Assembly: GCA_024760905.1 (NCBI GenBank)
Contig: CM045745.1
Span: forward strand, 19,654,782 to 19,718,781
Direction: 5' to 3'
Length of the DNA: 64,000 bases
DNA from: Plotosus lineatus
Taxonomy: Eukaryota > Chordata > Actinopteri > Siluriformes > Plotosidae
The translations under genes and the position numbers were made by a program. Within the stretch, counting starts at the first letter, position 1, and every line of letters starts with the position of its first letter. This document shows positions 36,662 to 48,685 of this stretch, in pieces. The notes beneath the pieces were generated by a model. The model was not told where the DNA came from and made no database searches. It worked only from the letters and a program-made list of their open reading frames with translations.

Positions 36662-37138
36662 CAGGGATCCCTCACTTAAAAGCAATTAACTGGGACAGAG
36701 GACCCCCCCACCCCGCCACCGCCGAATTCCGCGAAGTAGTATCGACCCCCCCCCTGACTAACGTATAGGTACATGTATATGTGTATATAATATCAATAAA
36801 TACATATTCAATGCTATAAATGCTTATAATAACAATTAAACATTCAAAAATAAAGCATAAGATGTAAATACAATATAAATACACACACATACAGACTCGC
36901 GCGCACGCACGCAGATGCACACCTCACATAAAAATGTAAATAGTTTTGATGGGAGGTTTTGGGTTGTTTTTTGTTTGTTTGGGTTTTTTTGGATAATTGG
37001 CCTTGTTTTGTGGCATTTTCCTTAATTTTTCACCCCTATTCTTCCTTAATTTCCTTGTTCTTTAATTCGATGAATATTTAAAAAAATGCGATGCACTGAA
37101 GCCCCATGAATTGAACGTGAAGTAGCGAGGAATCACTG
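36662..37138 (+). mobile_element. Tigger-B element
   Basis: Left end cagggatccctcac after TA (36660-36661); right end decayed (…gcgaggaatcactg). Core 'ataatatcaataaatacata' and acacacacat run as in the other copies. Confidence 0.75.
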
Positions 37139-37524
37139 CCTTACTAATTAATATACTGAGACTTATTTATTTTGTCTTTCATAATAAAGGCAATGTTTCC
37201 TCAAATAGTAGCAGCACAATTGCAGTTGATGAACAAACGAAACTTACTCTGAAAACATGTAAGTTATCTGCCTTTTTGATCACTGATAGTCTTTTAGCAA
37301 ACACAATAAAAAAAAAAACATTCAATTCAGGGTATCATGTGCTATTATGTCTGAAATGTAACGCTTCGTTAGTGCTACATAAAGAATAAAACACCTTGGG
37401 GCAGGCTGTTAATGGTGGAAATCAATGATTGTATAATATGATTATTTTACAATATACAATACACACCGCAAAGTCTTATTTTTCTGATCACAGACATGTC
37501 AATAGCAACGCTAGCATTTTATCA

Positions 37525-37790
37525 TTCATTCATTCATTCATCTTCTAGGCCACTTAATCCTAATTATGGGCATGGGGAATCTGGTGTCCATTTCAGTTAA
37601 CTCTGGATGAAGGTGGGGCACACCCTGAACAGCTCGCCAAGCCATTGCAGGGCAAACATACGTATAACCGTTCACATTTACAGTACACTCAAACCAAGCA
37701 AGCTTGCAAACTCTACACAGAAGCACCCTGAGCCAGGGAATCAAACCCAGGCCTTCTTAGGGTGAGATGAATGCGCTAACCACTGACATT
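37525..37790 (-). mobile_element. SINE-C copy with internal deletion
   Basis: (attc)n tail, 'ccctgaacagctcgccaagc', then a jump to 'cttgcaaactctacacagaa' and the head 'gcgctaaccactga'. Confidence 0.75.
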
Positions 37791-37962
37791 AACATCATTT
37801 ATGAATTAATATATTAAAATTTATACTTTCATAAAATTTATACTTACATGTTACACTGTTAAACTTCCACACAAACCAAGTTAGTTCCTGTCATTTTTCA
37901 CATTGCAACAATAACAAGAGCACTCAGAGAATGCAGACTGCTAATTATTAAACATTCTCATA

Positions 37963-38132
37963 CAGTCGGCCCCCGACTTACGAAATGAATCCGTTCCAGC
38001 ACCTTTTTCGTAACGTGAGAGTTTCGTCAGTGGGGGTTGCATTATTTATTAAACCATTTAAACATTTTATTAAAATATTAAACCATTTTATGAACATATT
38101 TATTAATTAAACCATTATTAAACATTTTTTAT

Positions 38133-38168
<36 letters not shown>

Positions 38169-38341
38169 GTCACTCTCTATCTCTCTCACAGACACAAATA
38201 CGCATTAAATGTGGAGTGTATACACATTAAATGTTTTTTGGTAGTGCTGCGTGCCACGCCCACAAGACATGAAATTCAAAGCGCATTCCCTGCTTGACAG
38301 ATCGGAGGTCCAAACTCAACTTTAACTTGATTCCTGGAGGG
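37963..38341 (+). mobile_element. Tigger-K fragment, one end
   Basis: After TA (37961-37962), TIR cagtcggcccccgacttacg, (AC)n at 38136-38167 and the family motif ccacgcccacaagaca. The other end is missing. Confidence 0.7.
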
Positions 38342-38369
38342 AATTTCAGTTTTATTTTTAAAAATAATA

Positions 38370-38416
38370 ATTATAAGTCACTCTGGACAAGACCACCTGC
38401 CAAATAGCATAAACGT
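38370..38416 (+). mobile_element. SINE-E core fragment
   Basis: 'ataagtcactctggacaaga' and 'cctgccaaatagcataaacg' match, in the other orientation, the core of the split copy at 8725. Confidence 0.5.
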
Positions 38417-38803
38417 AACAGACAAACAAACAAGCAAACAAATACACTCGTGCTGATGAAAGCATAACCTTCTTGGTGAAGGTAAAAACCCCTCACTAAT
38501 CAACAACTCTTTTCTCCTGAAGTTTTTCCATGTTGTTTTTATCAGAGTGCTAACACTGGAGACTCCTTCCAAAAACATGTCCACCAAGCAAGAATTTATG
38601 AATGAGCTGTTTCTTTTAAAATGATGACATCTTATAGAAAGCTCTTGCACCTAAATATTTACCTTACAGCATGCCCTATGGTGATTATAAGAAAGTATTT
38701 CTTGAAAATGAATACGCACTTTTTACCGATCAAACTGAAGTACACAACAGTATAACAGTGATGTCATAGAAATTAATGTTGTCAAGCTGAAAGGAAAACT
38801 TAC

Positions 38804-38880
38804 AGATTACGCTCCACTTCTAGGATCAGCTCCAGGTTCTCTGCTGAGACGAGTATCTCTCCCCTCTCTGGATACTGATC
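38804..38880 (-). CDS. Putative exon 3, ADAM-like prodomain (77 nt)
   Basis: On the minus strand, a 77-nt segment lies between an acceptor (CTATGTGCAG) and a consensus donor (GTAAGT). Only one frame is open: 25 codons plus two bases, ending in AENLELILEVERN and then a Leu codon start. The pattern Tyr-Pro-Glu, a hydrophobic strand, then E-L-x-L-x-L/V-E-R/K-N is characteristic of the ADAM metalloprotease prodomain. From memory, ADAM12 and ADAM19 have closely similar strings just before the segment ending THY. An exon of about this size and phase at this position fits the ADAM gene plan as I remember it. The prodomain keeps the protease inactive in the secretory pathway until furin cleavage. The next exon, which should encode the THY segment, was not found between here and base 1, so intron 3 would exceed 38 kb. 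Other ADAMs cannot be excluded. Confidence 0.55.
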
Positions 38881-40328
38881 CTGCACATAGATATACTGTC
38901 ATGAATATAGACTGGTTTTGGGTTAACATTCACAAACAGCTGCAACATCATCCTTGTTGAAATAATCAACAATCACTAATCAATGGGACATTTTAATTTT
39001 GTAAACAATATTGGATTTAAATGAATATTTCCACTGAAAAAGCAGCAGTATCTTATGTATTGATGATGTAATCCACCATCTTCATAACACAAACAATAGC
39101 ATAAGCTATTCTCCACCTGATCTGGAATCAAACACATTGACAGCAGTGTTGCACAGATGGAACATGTTCAAAATCCCAGGGAGCATGATGTGTTAATCGA
39201 GTCATCCACCAAAACAAAACTGTCCTTTTCCAGGCACATAAATTGTTCTTACGTTCGTGCCAACACAATACTTCAGCTCATTTTATAAAAGGAAAGACAT
39301 GGGGTTGTAGCCAACACATGAGCCCGAACGGCTAGCTTTTCGCTCTTCTTTGCTCTATATGCATTGCATGTGGTTAGCTGTGCTAGCTGATAAAAAAGAC
39401 TGCCTTTGAGTAGGAGGCTGAGCATTTTCATCAAACATGTATCCGTTTTCCAAGAACCCTCCATCAATAGACAAGCTTCCCCCTCCCCTCTCCCCCTCCA
39501 TCCTTCCAGTCTAAAGTGAGATACAACAAGAGCGGAGGAGAAAAATGCTCTTGGGCCAGCAGCAATCAGAATGCCCAGAATGTTCTATAAACAGGCTCGC
39601 TATAGACATACTGATATAATGGGGCTGCGAGGAAACAGGGACGTGTCTGTACACGTTTTTAAGAATGTTTGGTATTTCAGCACTCACAGTATATGTAAGC
39701 ACGTGATTCATATAATGTGCTTCGAGCTGAAGGTGATAATATTCATAACAGTTCAGGCAATTTGGTAACATTTGATACATCATAAACTGTTAGAATTTTC
39801 ATAAGATGTCACCAATACATGACTGAAAGCACTTTTATGTCTATAGCACAGCAATCCCAGCTCAATAATTAATATAGAAAATACAAAATTAATGTCAAAT
39901 CAAAGTGCAGTGAATGCAGACCTGTATATTTAGATCCAAGTATGAATATTATTGAATGAGAAAGCGTGGCTGTGTGGGATAAGAGGAGAGAAGATGAAGA
40001 GGTCTCGAAAGCAATTTGTAGCTCGCCGACTGAAGAAAAAGGTTGAGACGAAGAGAGGCCTTTTCCTTAAGCATGCAAACGCTTAGTGAATCTGAAAGCT
40101 TCGCTCAAGGCAGAAAGAGAATGCGGGAAAAGATGGAATGAGGTGGAGGCTGATAAGTGAGATTGAGATTACAAGAGGGTATCAAGCATGAAAAGGATCT
40201 TGGAAAGTATGAGGTGAGGAATAGAAGACAATGTGATATTCTTTAATGGAGAATTCAACTGTTGCGGTGAGCTCCAAAATTATTGACGCCTTTCAAAATG
40301 TTTTATTTCAAGAGTAATTATTGCATGC

Positions 40329-40359
<31 letters not shown>

Positions 40360-40381
40360 AAACAATTACAGAAATAAAATA
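38881..40381. other. Intron flanking exon 3, unique stretch
   Basis: No repeat recognised until a 27-base poly-A at 40330-40357. Contains a pyrimidine-rich block at 39475-39510. Confidence 0.45.
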
Positions 40382-40870
40382 CAGGGATCTGTCACTTTCC
40401 GCGGTTAAATGGGACCGAGATCCCTACGAGACCAACGAATTCCGTGAAGTAGCCCCCCCCCCCCCCACTGATGTATACGTACACGTATGTGTGTATATAA
40501 TATCAATAAATACATAATAAATGCTATAAATGCTTATAATAGCAATTAAAAATTCAAAAATAATGCATAAAATGTAAATAAAATATAAATACACACACAT
40601 ACAGACGCGTGTGAACACCCATGCAAGATGCAAGTGCATGAACTCAGATGTGCACCTTACAAAAATGTAACCAGTTTTGATGGGAGGTTTGGGTTTGTTT
40701 GTTTTTTTTCTTCGCATAATTGGCCTTGTTTTTGTGGCATTTTCCTTTACTTTTTCCCGTATTCTTCCTTAATTTCCTTATTTTTTAATTTGATGAATAT
40801 TTAAAAAAAAAAAAAAAAAAGGTGCACTGAAGACGCATGAATTGAAGCGCGAAGTAGCAAGGGATCCCTG
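40382..40870 (+). mobile_element. Tigger-B element, full length
   Basis: 489 bp between TA dinucleotides (40380-40381, 40871-40872). Ends cagggatctgtcac… / …agcaagggatccctg. No coding capacity. Confidence 0.82.
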
Positions 40871-41409
40871 TAAAATCTTTGAAAATGTTGCAAATGTACT
40901 TATATCCAAAATAAATATTCAAAATAAACAAGCATTTTGGCCATAAATACCATCTGCATATTTGCCAAAAAAGGGGTCTGTATCGAAGCACAAGATACCC
41001 ATTATCCAAGCTGATGGATCTGACCTCGTTTTCTTCAGGCTCCTACGAAGACTAATGGCATAAGATTCCACTAACTACCGGAATACTTTAGCAGAAATCC
41101 GACTACATCTGGCAGGAACTTACAAATTAGAATATTTTACAGAAGAGTGTTCACTAGAAAACATTTTAAATATACAAATCCCCAATATATTTAGGCTCAA
41201 ACTATTACCCATTGCACATATTATTTATTCATTCATTTTCAGTACCATTTTATCCTGTCATGGGGGGCTTGAGTTTATCTCGGCTCCGGGTAAAGGCGAG
41301 GTACACCCTGGATAGCTCATCACACCATCGCAGTACTAGTACATATACACATACACTACCATTCACACTCACATTTGAGGCAATTTGGAACAGTCAATTA
41401 ACCTAAATA

Positions 41410-42412
41410 CAGTCGGCCCTCTACTTACGAAAACTTCTGAATACGAAAAATCCAGGTTACAAAAAACATTTTCCTAAATGTTCTACCTCTTTTTACGAAA
41501 ACAACCTCTTTTTAAGAAACACGCCAAACGCGCCATTCAAAAATTCAATAGCGCCATTCAAACGTTCAAACAATGCACGAGTTGCTCTCTCATTGGCTGT
41601 CTCCCAACATCCCGCCCCGCTGGCCTCCCATTGGCCAGGAGGGAGCTGAACTGTACCAATACTTCCTGTACCCATACTTCCTGTTTGTCACACGTGTGAA
41701 GGACAGTTGAACGGGACTGTTGGCTCGTGAGGTTTTTTTCAGAGTGATCATTGCAGTGTTATATTTCGTTATCCATCATGGACCCCAAGAAAGTGATTCC
41801 CGGTGACACTGAAAAGAAGAAGCAGGCTCCGTTATCAATTGAAGTGAAGCAGGAGATAATAAAAAAATATGAAAGTGGGATGCGGTTGAGTGAAATCGCA
41901 AAGGTGTATGGCCGAAACCCCTCTACAATCGGGACGATATTGAAGCAGAAGGAGACCTTAAAAGCGAAGATACAGTGACGGAGACGGTTATTTCGGAACG
42001 ATATTGAAGCAGAAGGAGGCATTAAAAGTGGAGATACAGTGACGGAGGCGATTATTTCGGAAAAAGCAACCGCCACATTTAAGGAGCTCATAAAGGAGGG
42101 TGGGGTGGGGGTGAAGGTTCCTCAGACCAGCAACCCCCGGACTTCAAAGCGTCGCGTTTTATAATTTAATTTAATAACATGGTTTAATATGTTAATAAAA
42201 TGTTTAAATGGTTTAATAAATAATTTACTTTTGACACATATTTCATACAAAATTGGTGGACTTTTATCATTTTTAAAGGGTTTATGGGGTAGTGTTGGGA
42301 GCCTTGGAACGAATCGCGCGTTTTACATGTAAAATGCACCGATACTTACGAAAACTCCAGGTTCCGAAAAAGGCTGTGGAACGGATTAATTTCGTAAGTA
42401 GAGGGCCGACTG
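41410..42412 (+). mobile_element. Tigger-K element with N-terminal ORF
   Basis: 1003 bp, TIRs cagtcggccctctacttacg / …gtaagtagagggccgactg, exact TA duplication (41408-41409, 42413-42414). Left to right: TIR, one CCAAT/GC-box unit (41597-41640), leader, ORF 41778-41978, a 64-bp tandem duplication (41930-41993 and 41994-42057), then AT-rich 3' sequence. This is the reference copy for orientation. Confidence 0.88.
41778..41978 (+). pseudogene. Tigger/pogo DNA-binding N-terminal ORF (66 aa)
   Basis: Uninterrupted from ATG: MDPKKVIPGDTEKKKQ, then IEVKQEIIKKYESGMRLSE and IAKVYGRNPSTIGTILKQK. This is the CENP-B/pogo helix-turn-helix with all the usual anchor residues. A stop follows at 41976, at the first copy of a 64-bp tandem duplication; the next frame continues with VTETVISEKATAT-like coding, then nothing. 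The DDE nuclease domain is absent. The ORF could still give a small DNA-binding peptide. Confidence 0.78.
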
Positions 42413-42570
42413 TATAAGTGACTTTGTACAGAGGGAGAAAACCAGAGTACCCAGAGGAAACCCACGTAAGCACAGGGACAACATACAAATTCTACACTGT
42501 CACCGAACCCAGAACTCAAACCCAGGACCTTCTTGTTGCGAGGCGATGCTAACCACTACACCACCACGCT

Positions 42571-43846
42571 TGCTCGTTCTTATGAAGCTTGCCAATAATT
42601 CTGGAGCTGACCAGAAGTAGTATTTTATAAACAGTATTTATTTTATATCCATCATGCCTGTTTGGAAGGAATTTTATTATTAAACGTGTTTAATGTATAA
42701 AAATATACATATTTGAGAATATGCACAAAAAGAGGTGGATGGGTTAATATACAATATTTGCTTTGTTCCAAGCACACATCCGTTCTAATCGATAAAAAAC
42801 ATGAATTGGGAAAAACTAATTTTCCCAGGCCCTCACGACAAGCAGTGCAATTGCATGATGCACACTGATACGGCCTCAATCTTTACTGCACTGGAATAAA
42901 TATTTTGTAAGTGGACTCAGTCAGTTCACTCCTGACATGATTATGTCTGGATGACAAATGAATGAGGAGCTCAGACTCCATGAGTCTGGTACATAGCGCA
43001 AGGTGCCCACTGCCTGAGAGCTCCCACTGGGCTGCAGTGCAACCATGCCAGGCTGAAAAAGTGCACACTGCTGGGTGCCTGTGACAGCACTATCCCACCT
43101 CAAGCCAGCTGGAGTGCTCCCAGCAAGCAGGAGGGAATGAGAGCTGCACTGCATTGTCAAGAAAGACTGCTTAGTGTATATAGGGCAAACTGTGGAGAAT
43201 TTCATGAATGTCTTGTACGTCGTGCATGAAATGTAAGGTGAAAACAGTCTATTTAAATAATACGGCAAGTAGAAATATGTGGTATATTTAATTAGAACGC
43301 ACACATGAAATCATTTGCAAAAATGTATCAGACACGGTCAATAAAAGACAGAGAAATGAGAGATGACAGATGATATTTACTGAAGCGACGTAATGTGGTC
43401 GGATAACAGCAATACGATTTAAGTTGCTACCAATCAGAGCTAAAAGATGTAGCTGACTGACAGATGCTCTAAAATTCGCCAAAACATTTTCTAGGAAGAA
43501 TCACAAGCATAATGAATCCACCTGAATCATCACAGAAAGCAGCTCATCGCCGTTTCCTGTCTACGACTGGGCATATAAGTTTTACATGGATAATAAACAA
43601 AAATGTGATGCTTGGGTCCACATTTCCGAAACCGCGAGCATTCCATACAAATATAATGTATTTATATATGTTTATTTAAAGTAAATTACACCGGTTGGTT
43701 CGCAAACCCAGGCACACATTTTGCTAGTTTTTTTTTTTTGCACATTTTGTCTTTTCCTACACTTGCCATGCAATAATATTAATATTAAAAATAAATTCAT
43801 TGAGTTGTTTTTTATTATGGCATCAGTATGGGCTCATGATTAGCTC
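42571..43846. other. Unique stretch
   Basis: No repeat or exon recognised. Confidence 0.4.
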
Positions 43847-44040
43847 GCACAGTTCAAAAATATACACATTAAGCTGTCTGATTTATATTCCCTCCAGGTG
43901 TGGGTGGTTGTATGTGTTGGCCCTGCAATGGTCTCGTGAACTCTTCAGGGTTCAGCCCATCAGCATCCAGTGCCAAACGAGATAGGCTTCAGACTCCCCA
44001 TGACCCTATGTAGCATTAAGTGTTTTTTCCAGATGAGTGA
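43847..44040 (+). mobile_element. SINE-C 3' fragment
   Basis: 'cacagttcaaaaatatacac', 'ggtgtgggtggttgtatgtg', 'tgaactcttcagggttcagc' and 'gataggcttcagactcccc'; head absent. Confidence 0.65.
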
Positions 44041-44517
44041 TGACAATTTATTTATTAACAATCAGCTACATCTATTCGACCTTCTTGAGAGCGAGGTAAA
44101 CACAGCTCATGGTGCCACATGGATACACTAGGAAGTCGTGATAAAGCAAGAGGTTTGCCTATGCAACCAGGGTAGCGACAAGTTCCACGCTGAACTGATT
44201 TGCTTATCTCGCAAAGCGACTCACTTGTCTCTCAGTGGTGAAACAATTCACTTGTCTCTCCACTCTTCCTCTGTGCATGTCTCTTTATGCTGCCTTCATG
44301 CAGGTGTACAAGGCTTGAAACGAAGAAAGATGCTTGGATACAAGCAGCATAAGTTCTATGCAAGACATGTCCATCACAAAGTCCTATACACACGTCGCTG
44401 CAATGTAGGGAAGCAAGTCCACTACCAGTCGTTTTTTGAAAGGCAGAAAGAAACAAATCCCATAAAGAAAGAACCCCCGACAGAAAATACACACATGACT
44501 CTGTAGAGTAGTTCATC

Positions 44518-44852
44518 ATCATTTTCTGTAACAGATTACTCCTAATTAGGGTCACGGGGAGGCTGGCGTCCATCCCAGCCGACTCCTGGTGAGGGCAGAG
44601 TACACCCTGGACAGCTCACCAGGCCATCGCAGGGCGAAAACATGCCGACGGCTTTGCAGCCACTCTTGACGAAAGTCAGCAATGGTTCTTTTACAGCCTC
44701 ACACCATAGACAGTGAGAGAAATGGCCGGCCTTTGATAACCCAGTTAATTAAAAAAAGGCAGTGACAACCTTGTAAAGGGTGGGGCTCGAACCCCCAACC
44801 TTAGGATCAGTGATTCAGCGCCCTACACCACTAGGCCACCACTGCCCCTGTA
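44518..44852 (-). mobile_element. SINE-B, full length
   Basis: C-type tail in reverse (taattagggtcacggggagg; ccctggacagctcaccaggc), then A/B body, B box complement gggctcgaacccc and head ccactaggccaccactgccc. Confidence 0.85.
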
Positions 44853-45553
44853 GAGTAACACAAGTATTCAATAAAATGTGTATTCAGTTGCAGGTGGCTT
44901 CACTGTAATCGAATAAGTGGTTTGGCAGCCCGAGACCCCTTTGTTAGGAGCCGTTTTACCAGCCAAGACAATTTAAAGATATCATTAAAGCCCAATTAGT
45001 TTAAACTCACATTCAGTGAATTCAATTTTTTTCCTCACTTTAATTATCATAGAAACCGGTAGAGTTTGTTCTGCTAAGTCTGTGCGCACTTTACATATCC
45101 TACAATGAATAACACCATGTAAACAATTATTTCTGGATAGATTCTGAAGAAAACTCAACATTTTGTTCACATGCACTTTAACGTGAAGTCTGATGAGAAA
45201 CAATATCTTCTGGGACAAAGGTTAATATGACCCTGTCTGCCATTTTTTGTCTCCAATACTCCCAGATCATATTTGCTACCGTCACCCTATGACTTTCAGC
45301 CTTACTTGAATGAGCATTATTCATACTTTGTCTGCTGCTGTCTCCAGAACGAATCTTAAAACTGAGAGATGCAGCAAAAGGCCATGTTTTTAAAAGACAG
45401 TGAAAAATGAAGCCCCAGTTATCACCAAACTCCAAAGTGAGGCTCGGATCTATGTTCCCAGAAGTACAGTACTAATTTTGTTGCACCTCTGTGCTTTACC
45501 TAGTGTTATACTGCTTCAGATTATAGTTTTGGGTCTAAATATTTTAATAAAAG
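44853..45553. other. Unique stretch
   Basis: An 85-codon minus-strand open frame at 45178-45435 (…VTVANMIWEYWRQKMADRV…) looks protein-like in composition but was not recognised and has no start or splice context. Confidence 0.35.
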
Positions 45554-45555
45554 TA

Positions 45556-46304
45556 CAGTAAAACCTCCGCTGACGAACGCTTAAGCTCACGAACTTTTCA
45601 CCTCAAGAACATTAAATTTGCGAGCATATAGTCTCTGCTGACGAACTAGTTTTCGGCGGACGAATCAAACCACGCGGTCGAACAGCGCCACGGTGGCGGC
45701 CACGAGAAGCTGACGCACGCTCACGGCGTCACAGTTCGTCACCCCCTTTCTTTGAGTGCGGACGTGGTTTGTGTTTGCTAGACATTTTGGACCATATTGA
45801 GTGTACTTTTGCTATTATGGGACCGAAAAAGACCCACCACAGGCGGAGATCATTGAAAAACACGAATGAGGTGTGCGTTTGTGTGACTCAGCGTCCCAGT
45901 ACCAGTACGCTAAGTCTACCATTGCTCCCATCCTTAAGAACAAGGAAGCTATTAAGGGTGCGTGTGTGGCTAAGGGTGTTTCCAAACAGTAGGCGTTTCC
46001 AAACACGCCTTCCAAACAGTAAGTCCCTCCCTCCCTCCTCCTCCCACTCCATTCCATCAAGCCATCAACTACCATCACAAAGGTAAATAAAACCACTTTA
46101 TTATACAGTACAGTTTATTTCTTTAATTACAAGAGCACATTTATTATACATAAAATAAGGTATATTTTTGTGTAGTTTTAAGGCTTATTTAGTAGAAAAT
46201 TATGTTTTATGGGGACCTGGGAACGGATTATTCTCATTTTAATGGTTTCTTATGTGAAATAAATGTTCGGAAGACGAACTTTTCGCCTAGCTGAGGTATC
46301 ACTG
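45556..46304 (+). mobile_element. Tigger-2 element
   Basis: 749 bp, TA on both sides (45554-45555, 46305-46306). Ends cagtaaaacctccgctgacg… / …cctagctgaggtatcactg, less symmetrical than in the other families. GC-rich leader at 45660-45770. Confidence 0.75.
45818..45990 (+). pseudogene. Tigger-2 transposase N-terminal remnant
   Basis: ATG 45818 starts MGPKKTHHRRRSLKNTNE; after a deletion and shift a second frame reads QYAKSTIAPILKNKEAIKGA then CVAKGVSKQ and stop. The KSTI-x-x-ILKNKEAIK string is the recognition helix region of Tigger-type transposases. No catalytic domain. Confidence 0.65.
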
Positions 46305-46306
46305 TA

Positions 46307-46437
46307 TATGCATTTATTCATTCATTTATATTAAACCTCTTAATACTACCAGGTTCACGGGGCAGATATAAAAATATATGAAGCACACAAATTCTTTTGC
46401 TGTGAGGCGGATGTACTAACCTCTACACCACCGTGCC
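46307..46437 (-). mobile_element. SINE-C, heavily deleted
   Basis: Tail end 'attcattcattta…cctcttaatactac' joined directly to the head 'tgctgtgaggcggatgtact' and 'accaccgtgcc'. Confidence 0.65.
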
Positions 46438-46662
46438 AAGAGTACATGCAGATTAACTTGAAATTATTCAGCATTTCTAATTTTGGAAGCCTGACTGTGC
46501 ATATACCTTTGAATCATGTTGAGTGTTATCCATGTTCTTTAAAAAAAATAAAACTACTGGGGGATTTGGCTAACACATGGCATGCTGTGGTAACTGTACC
46601 AAAGTAAATGTTTAAGTCATACACTTACTCTCCAACAAAAGTACAGGATGTTAGAGCAAGCA

Positions 46663-46667
<5 letters not shown>

Positions 46668-46758
<91 letters not shown>
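46668..46758 (+). repeat. (AC)n microsatellite, longest in the window
   Basis: About 45 uninterrupted CA units. Confidence 0.97.
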
Positions 46759-46759
<1 letters not shown>

Positions 46760-47128
46760 CACAGGGCAAACTGACAACAGACAAGGTGGAATAGAATAAA
46801 AACACTCCCTTTAAGGTACTAAAACATTTCCAGAATTCTCTGTCCCACTTGTGCAGAATTTTGAAATCACAGCAATTCAAGTCTTATCACAGCATGTCAG
46901 TATACTGAATAGAGGAAATATTTGCAGGTGTTGGAAGTATATTTGCTTTTTCACCCTAAAATTGATAAATACATCCAACAACCTTTGTAATAGTGAATAT
47001 TTGCTTGACATTTAATACAATTTTGAAAATTATTTATAAAAGGAAAACATACAATATCAATATGATGCAATCCTAGCACACACACCTCTGAACAGTTAAG
47101 GATTAAAGCTCTTTGTTTAAAAGGGACC

Positions 47129-47492
47129 AATTCACTCACTCGCTCACTTGCTCGCTTATTCACTCAACTGCCTAATTATATTAGTCTCATGGGAAAGCTG
47201 GAGGCTCTCAACTGACACTGGGCAAAGGCGGGATACACCATGAACAGCCAAACCATCACAGGGCCAGCCCCCAATACCTATTCACTCTCACAATTTCATG
47301 CTTTGGGGCAATTTGGAATAGTCAATTTGCCTAATGTACGTGTCTATGGTCTGTGCTAGGAACCAGAGTACCCTGAAAAAACCCATATAAACACCGGGAG
47401 AACACGCAAAATACACACAGAAACGCCCTCACTCTAATCCAGGATCTTTTTGCTTGACAGATCTGTCAACCACTATACCACGTGTCACCCTG
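47129..47492 (-). mobile_element. SINE-C copy
   Basis: (cactcg)n-like tail, 'gcgggatacaccatgaacag', 'caatttggaatagtcaattt', 'accagagtaccctgaaaaaa', head 'aaccactataccacgtgtca'. Confidence 0.75.
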
Positions 47493-47866
47493 CCCATTCA
47501 CCTACCAGGCATAATAAATAAACATGAGAAATCTTTTGGGAATAAAACAGAATCAGACAGAATGCCTTTCTGAAACGGTTTTCTGTACACAAATGTCAAT
47601 GATCATTGAACTGGACATCATGATATTAGTAAACTTCACTTTTTTCCATGAAATCATATACATTACTATTGTGCACCCGGTTGAATAAGAGATACTAAGC
47701 CCAGTGGGTTGGGTTTGCAGGGCAAAACCTTTGGTTTTCAGACAAAATGAACTGATAAAAGAAAAAAAAAAACAGCGACTATGCACTAGTGAATGGGTTC
47801 CTTTATGGGCTCCACAGAAAGTTTTGTAGAGATTTACAATCATTTATTTACATCCTAATTGCCGTA

Positions 47867-48683
47867 CAGTGGTACGACAATCCCAACAAACGAAAAATCC
47901 GGGTTACGAAACACATTTTCCTAAAATTTTTGTCTCTGGATACGAAACAAGTTCACGTTACAAAAGCGCCATTTCAAAAATTCAAACAATGCGAGAGTTG
48001 CTTTCCCATTGGCTATCTCCCAACATCCCGCCCCGCTGGCCTCCCATTGGCTCTTCCCCAACATCCAGCCCCGCTGGCCTCCCATTGGCTATGTCCCAAC
48101 ATCCCGCCACGTTGGCCTCCCATTGGCTATCTCCCAACATCCCGCCCCGTTGGCCTCCCATTGGCTAGGAGATATGACGCAGCTCCCTCCCATTGGCTAT
48201 TATGGAGCTGTATCTCCATAATACCCATGATGCTTTTCATGTAAAGGACAGAGTTACCATTGTTTCATGAGTTTTTCGAGTGTGCATTGCAACTTTATTT
48301 TTTGGCTCAGGCTTTTAACCTTACATAAACATTTGTAAGATTATAACCCTGCTAAGAAGACATGGTCAACACACACACGCACACACACACGCACACGCGT
48401 GTAATTCCCGGTGCGATTGAAAAGAAGAAGCGGGCTCGTGGCATGCGGTTCAGTGATATCGCAAAGGAATATGGCCAAACCCATCAACCATCGGTACGAT
48501 ATTGAAGCAGAAGGAGGTCTTAAAAGGTATGCTTTTATAATTTTTAAATGGTTTAGGGGGTAGTATTGGGGGCCTTGGAACGAATCACGCATTTTACATG
48601 GAAAATGCGGTTCAATTTATGAAAAATCCAGATTACGAAACCACTTCTGGAACGGATTAATTTCGTAAGGTGTGGTACCACTG
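47867..48683 (+). mobile_element. Tigger-K element with the largest CCAAT array
   Basis: 817 bp, TA duplications (47865-47866, 48684-48685). Ends cagtggtacgacaatcccaa… / …cgtaaggtgtggtaccactg. From 48005 to 48200 about five ~39-bp units each contain cccattggct (inverted CCAAT) and ctcccaacatcccgcccc (GC box), followed by atgacgcagctccctcccat. A remnant of the DNA-binding ORF (…GMRFSDIAKEYG-like, 48436-48530) follows, frameshifted. Confidence 0.82.
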
Positions 48684-48685
48684 TA

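Larger units (their letters stand above)
41228..42570 (-). mobile_element. SINE-C copy split by Tigger-K
   Basis: Left part 41228-41407 (tail module and 'ccattcacactcacattt', 'caattaacctaa') and right part 42415-42570 (gaaaaccagagtacccagag… to head 'tgctaaccactacaccacca') are one SINE-C in reverse. Confidence 0.8.

Noticed and set aside
45178..45435. 85-codon minus-strand open frame (…WEYWRQKMADRV…)
   Set aside because: No recognised domain, no start or splice context; may be part of an unidentified old repeat.
46668..46758. Open frames of Thr-His or Cys-Val repeats
   Set aside because: They are translations of the CA/TG microsatellite; the same applies to all other such frames in the window.
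48005..48200. CRISPR-like array (regular ~39-bp units)
   Set aside because: Units are contiguous, with no spacers, and belong to a eukaryotic transposon promoter region.
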